Under the pieces are notes generated by a model. That model was not told the DNA's origin and did no database searches. It saw only the letters and a list, made by a program, of their open reading frames with translations. A stretch of 64,000 nucleotides of DNA from Maritalea porphyrae (GTDB lineage: Bacteria; Pseudomonadota; Alphaproteobacteria; Rhizobiales; Devosiaceae), in the NCBI RefSeq assembly GCF_030159895.1, contig NZ_BSNI01000002.1:312039-376038 (forward strand), given 5' to 3'. Below are positions 63,879 through 64,000 of the stretch, one piece after another; positions within the stretch are counted from its first letter, which is position 1, and each line of letters opens with the position of its first letter. The translations under genes were made by a program, and so were the position numbers.

Positions 63879-64000
63879 ATGGATGACCTCGATAACAAAC
63901 TAATCTCACTGTTGCGCCACGATGCCCGCACGCCTATTGCAACTATTGCGATGACGCTCAATATCTCACGCGCAACCGCAAAGTCGCGCATCGACCGGCT
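63879..64000 (+). CDS. Lrp/AsnC family regulator, N-terminal part (cut by window edge)
   Basis: The first 40 codons of an Lrp-type regulator: MDDLDNKLISLLRHDARTPI, then an HTH with IAMTLNISRATAKSRIDRL. It runs off the right edge. It is divergent from rocF with a 149-bp gap, so it is probably the arginase regulator, as in other alphaproteobacteria where an Lrp-type protein controls arginine catabolism. The ATG at 63879 fits the usual family start. Confidence 0.8.
   Translation, partial: MDDLDNKLISLLRHDARTPIATIAMTLNISRATAKSRIDR

Overview
The window reads as a chromosomal segment of an alphaproteobacterium of the order Hyphomicrobiales (Rhizobiales). The order acnA / ccmABCDG / yciB-PLP enzyme-ftsY-mtaB-dapF / ffh-rpsP-rimM-trmD / rplS is one I associate with that order. 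DUF2794, two IalB-like proteins, a PutA without an N-terminal DNA-binding domain beside an Lrp-type PutR, and the fixGHIS/ccoNOQP sets agree with this. Base composition looks near 50% GC, which points to a marine lineage such as Devosiaceae (a Maritalea-like organism), but that is a guess. I see no prophage, insertion sequence, CRISPR array, rRNA or tRNA.

Positions 1-24 kb are built around microaerobic respiration. fixGHI-ccoS (assembly and copper supply of cbb3 oxidase) and ccoNOQP (the oxidase) lie on the minus strand about 9 kb apart. Each is preceded by an FNR/FixK-type box, TTGAT-N4-GTCAA, at 7181 and 19842. Between them are redox and stress genes: msrB, a TetR-controlled membrane pair, a GDCCVxC cysteine-rich protein, a cupin, acetyltransferases, an SDR/LysR pair and an HxlR/flavodoxin pair. 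A hemerythrin-like gene is divergent from ccoN, followed by typA and a BenE-type transporter.

Positions 24-40 kb hold ordinary metabolic and regulatory genes: argG, a LysE exporter, rlmJ, a cysteine hydrolase with a GlxA-like AraC regulator, an SDR/LysR pair, rlmN, tandem IalB proteins, a low-molecular-weight phosphatase, a CPBP protease, thpR, a Bax inhibitor-like protein, DUF2794, DUF1223, and a TetR/quinone-reductase pair with twin operators.

Positions 40-58 kb are the conserved housekeeping core: aconitase, cytochrome c maturation ccmABCDG, a five-gene dapF-mtaB-ftsY-PLP enzyme-yciB operon, the divergent ffh-rpsP-rimM-trmD set, two poorly characterised genes, a repeat-rich gene-free kilobase, then rplS. 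Positions 58.6-64 kb carry arginine and proline catabolism: putA, putR, arginase and a second Lrp-type regulator cut by the right edge.

The most unusual signal is a GC-rich dispersed element of about 45 bp. Its flanks are conserved (GGCGGGGGTGCCGGGG and ACGGCGGC) and its central hairpin differs in sequence between copies but keeps pairing. Five copies are visible: two beside the ccoNOQP terminator, two in the gene-free kilobase, and one in frame inside the ftsY linker. A second palindromic family (CCCGC-N-CTTGA-N-GCGGG) follows trmD and supplies the C-terminal codons of its neighbour. Several perfect or near-perfect operator-like palindromes lie in divergent promoters.
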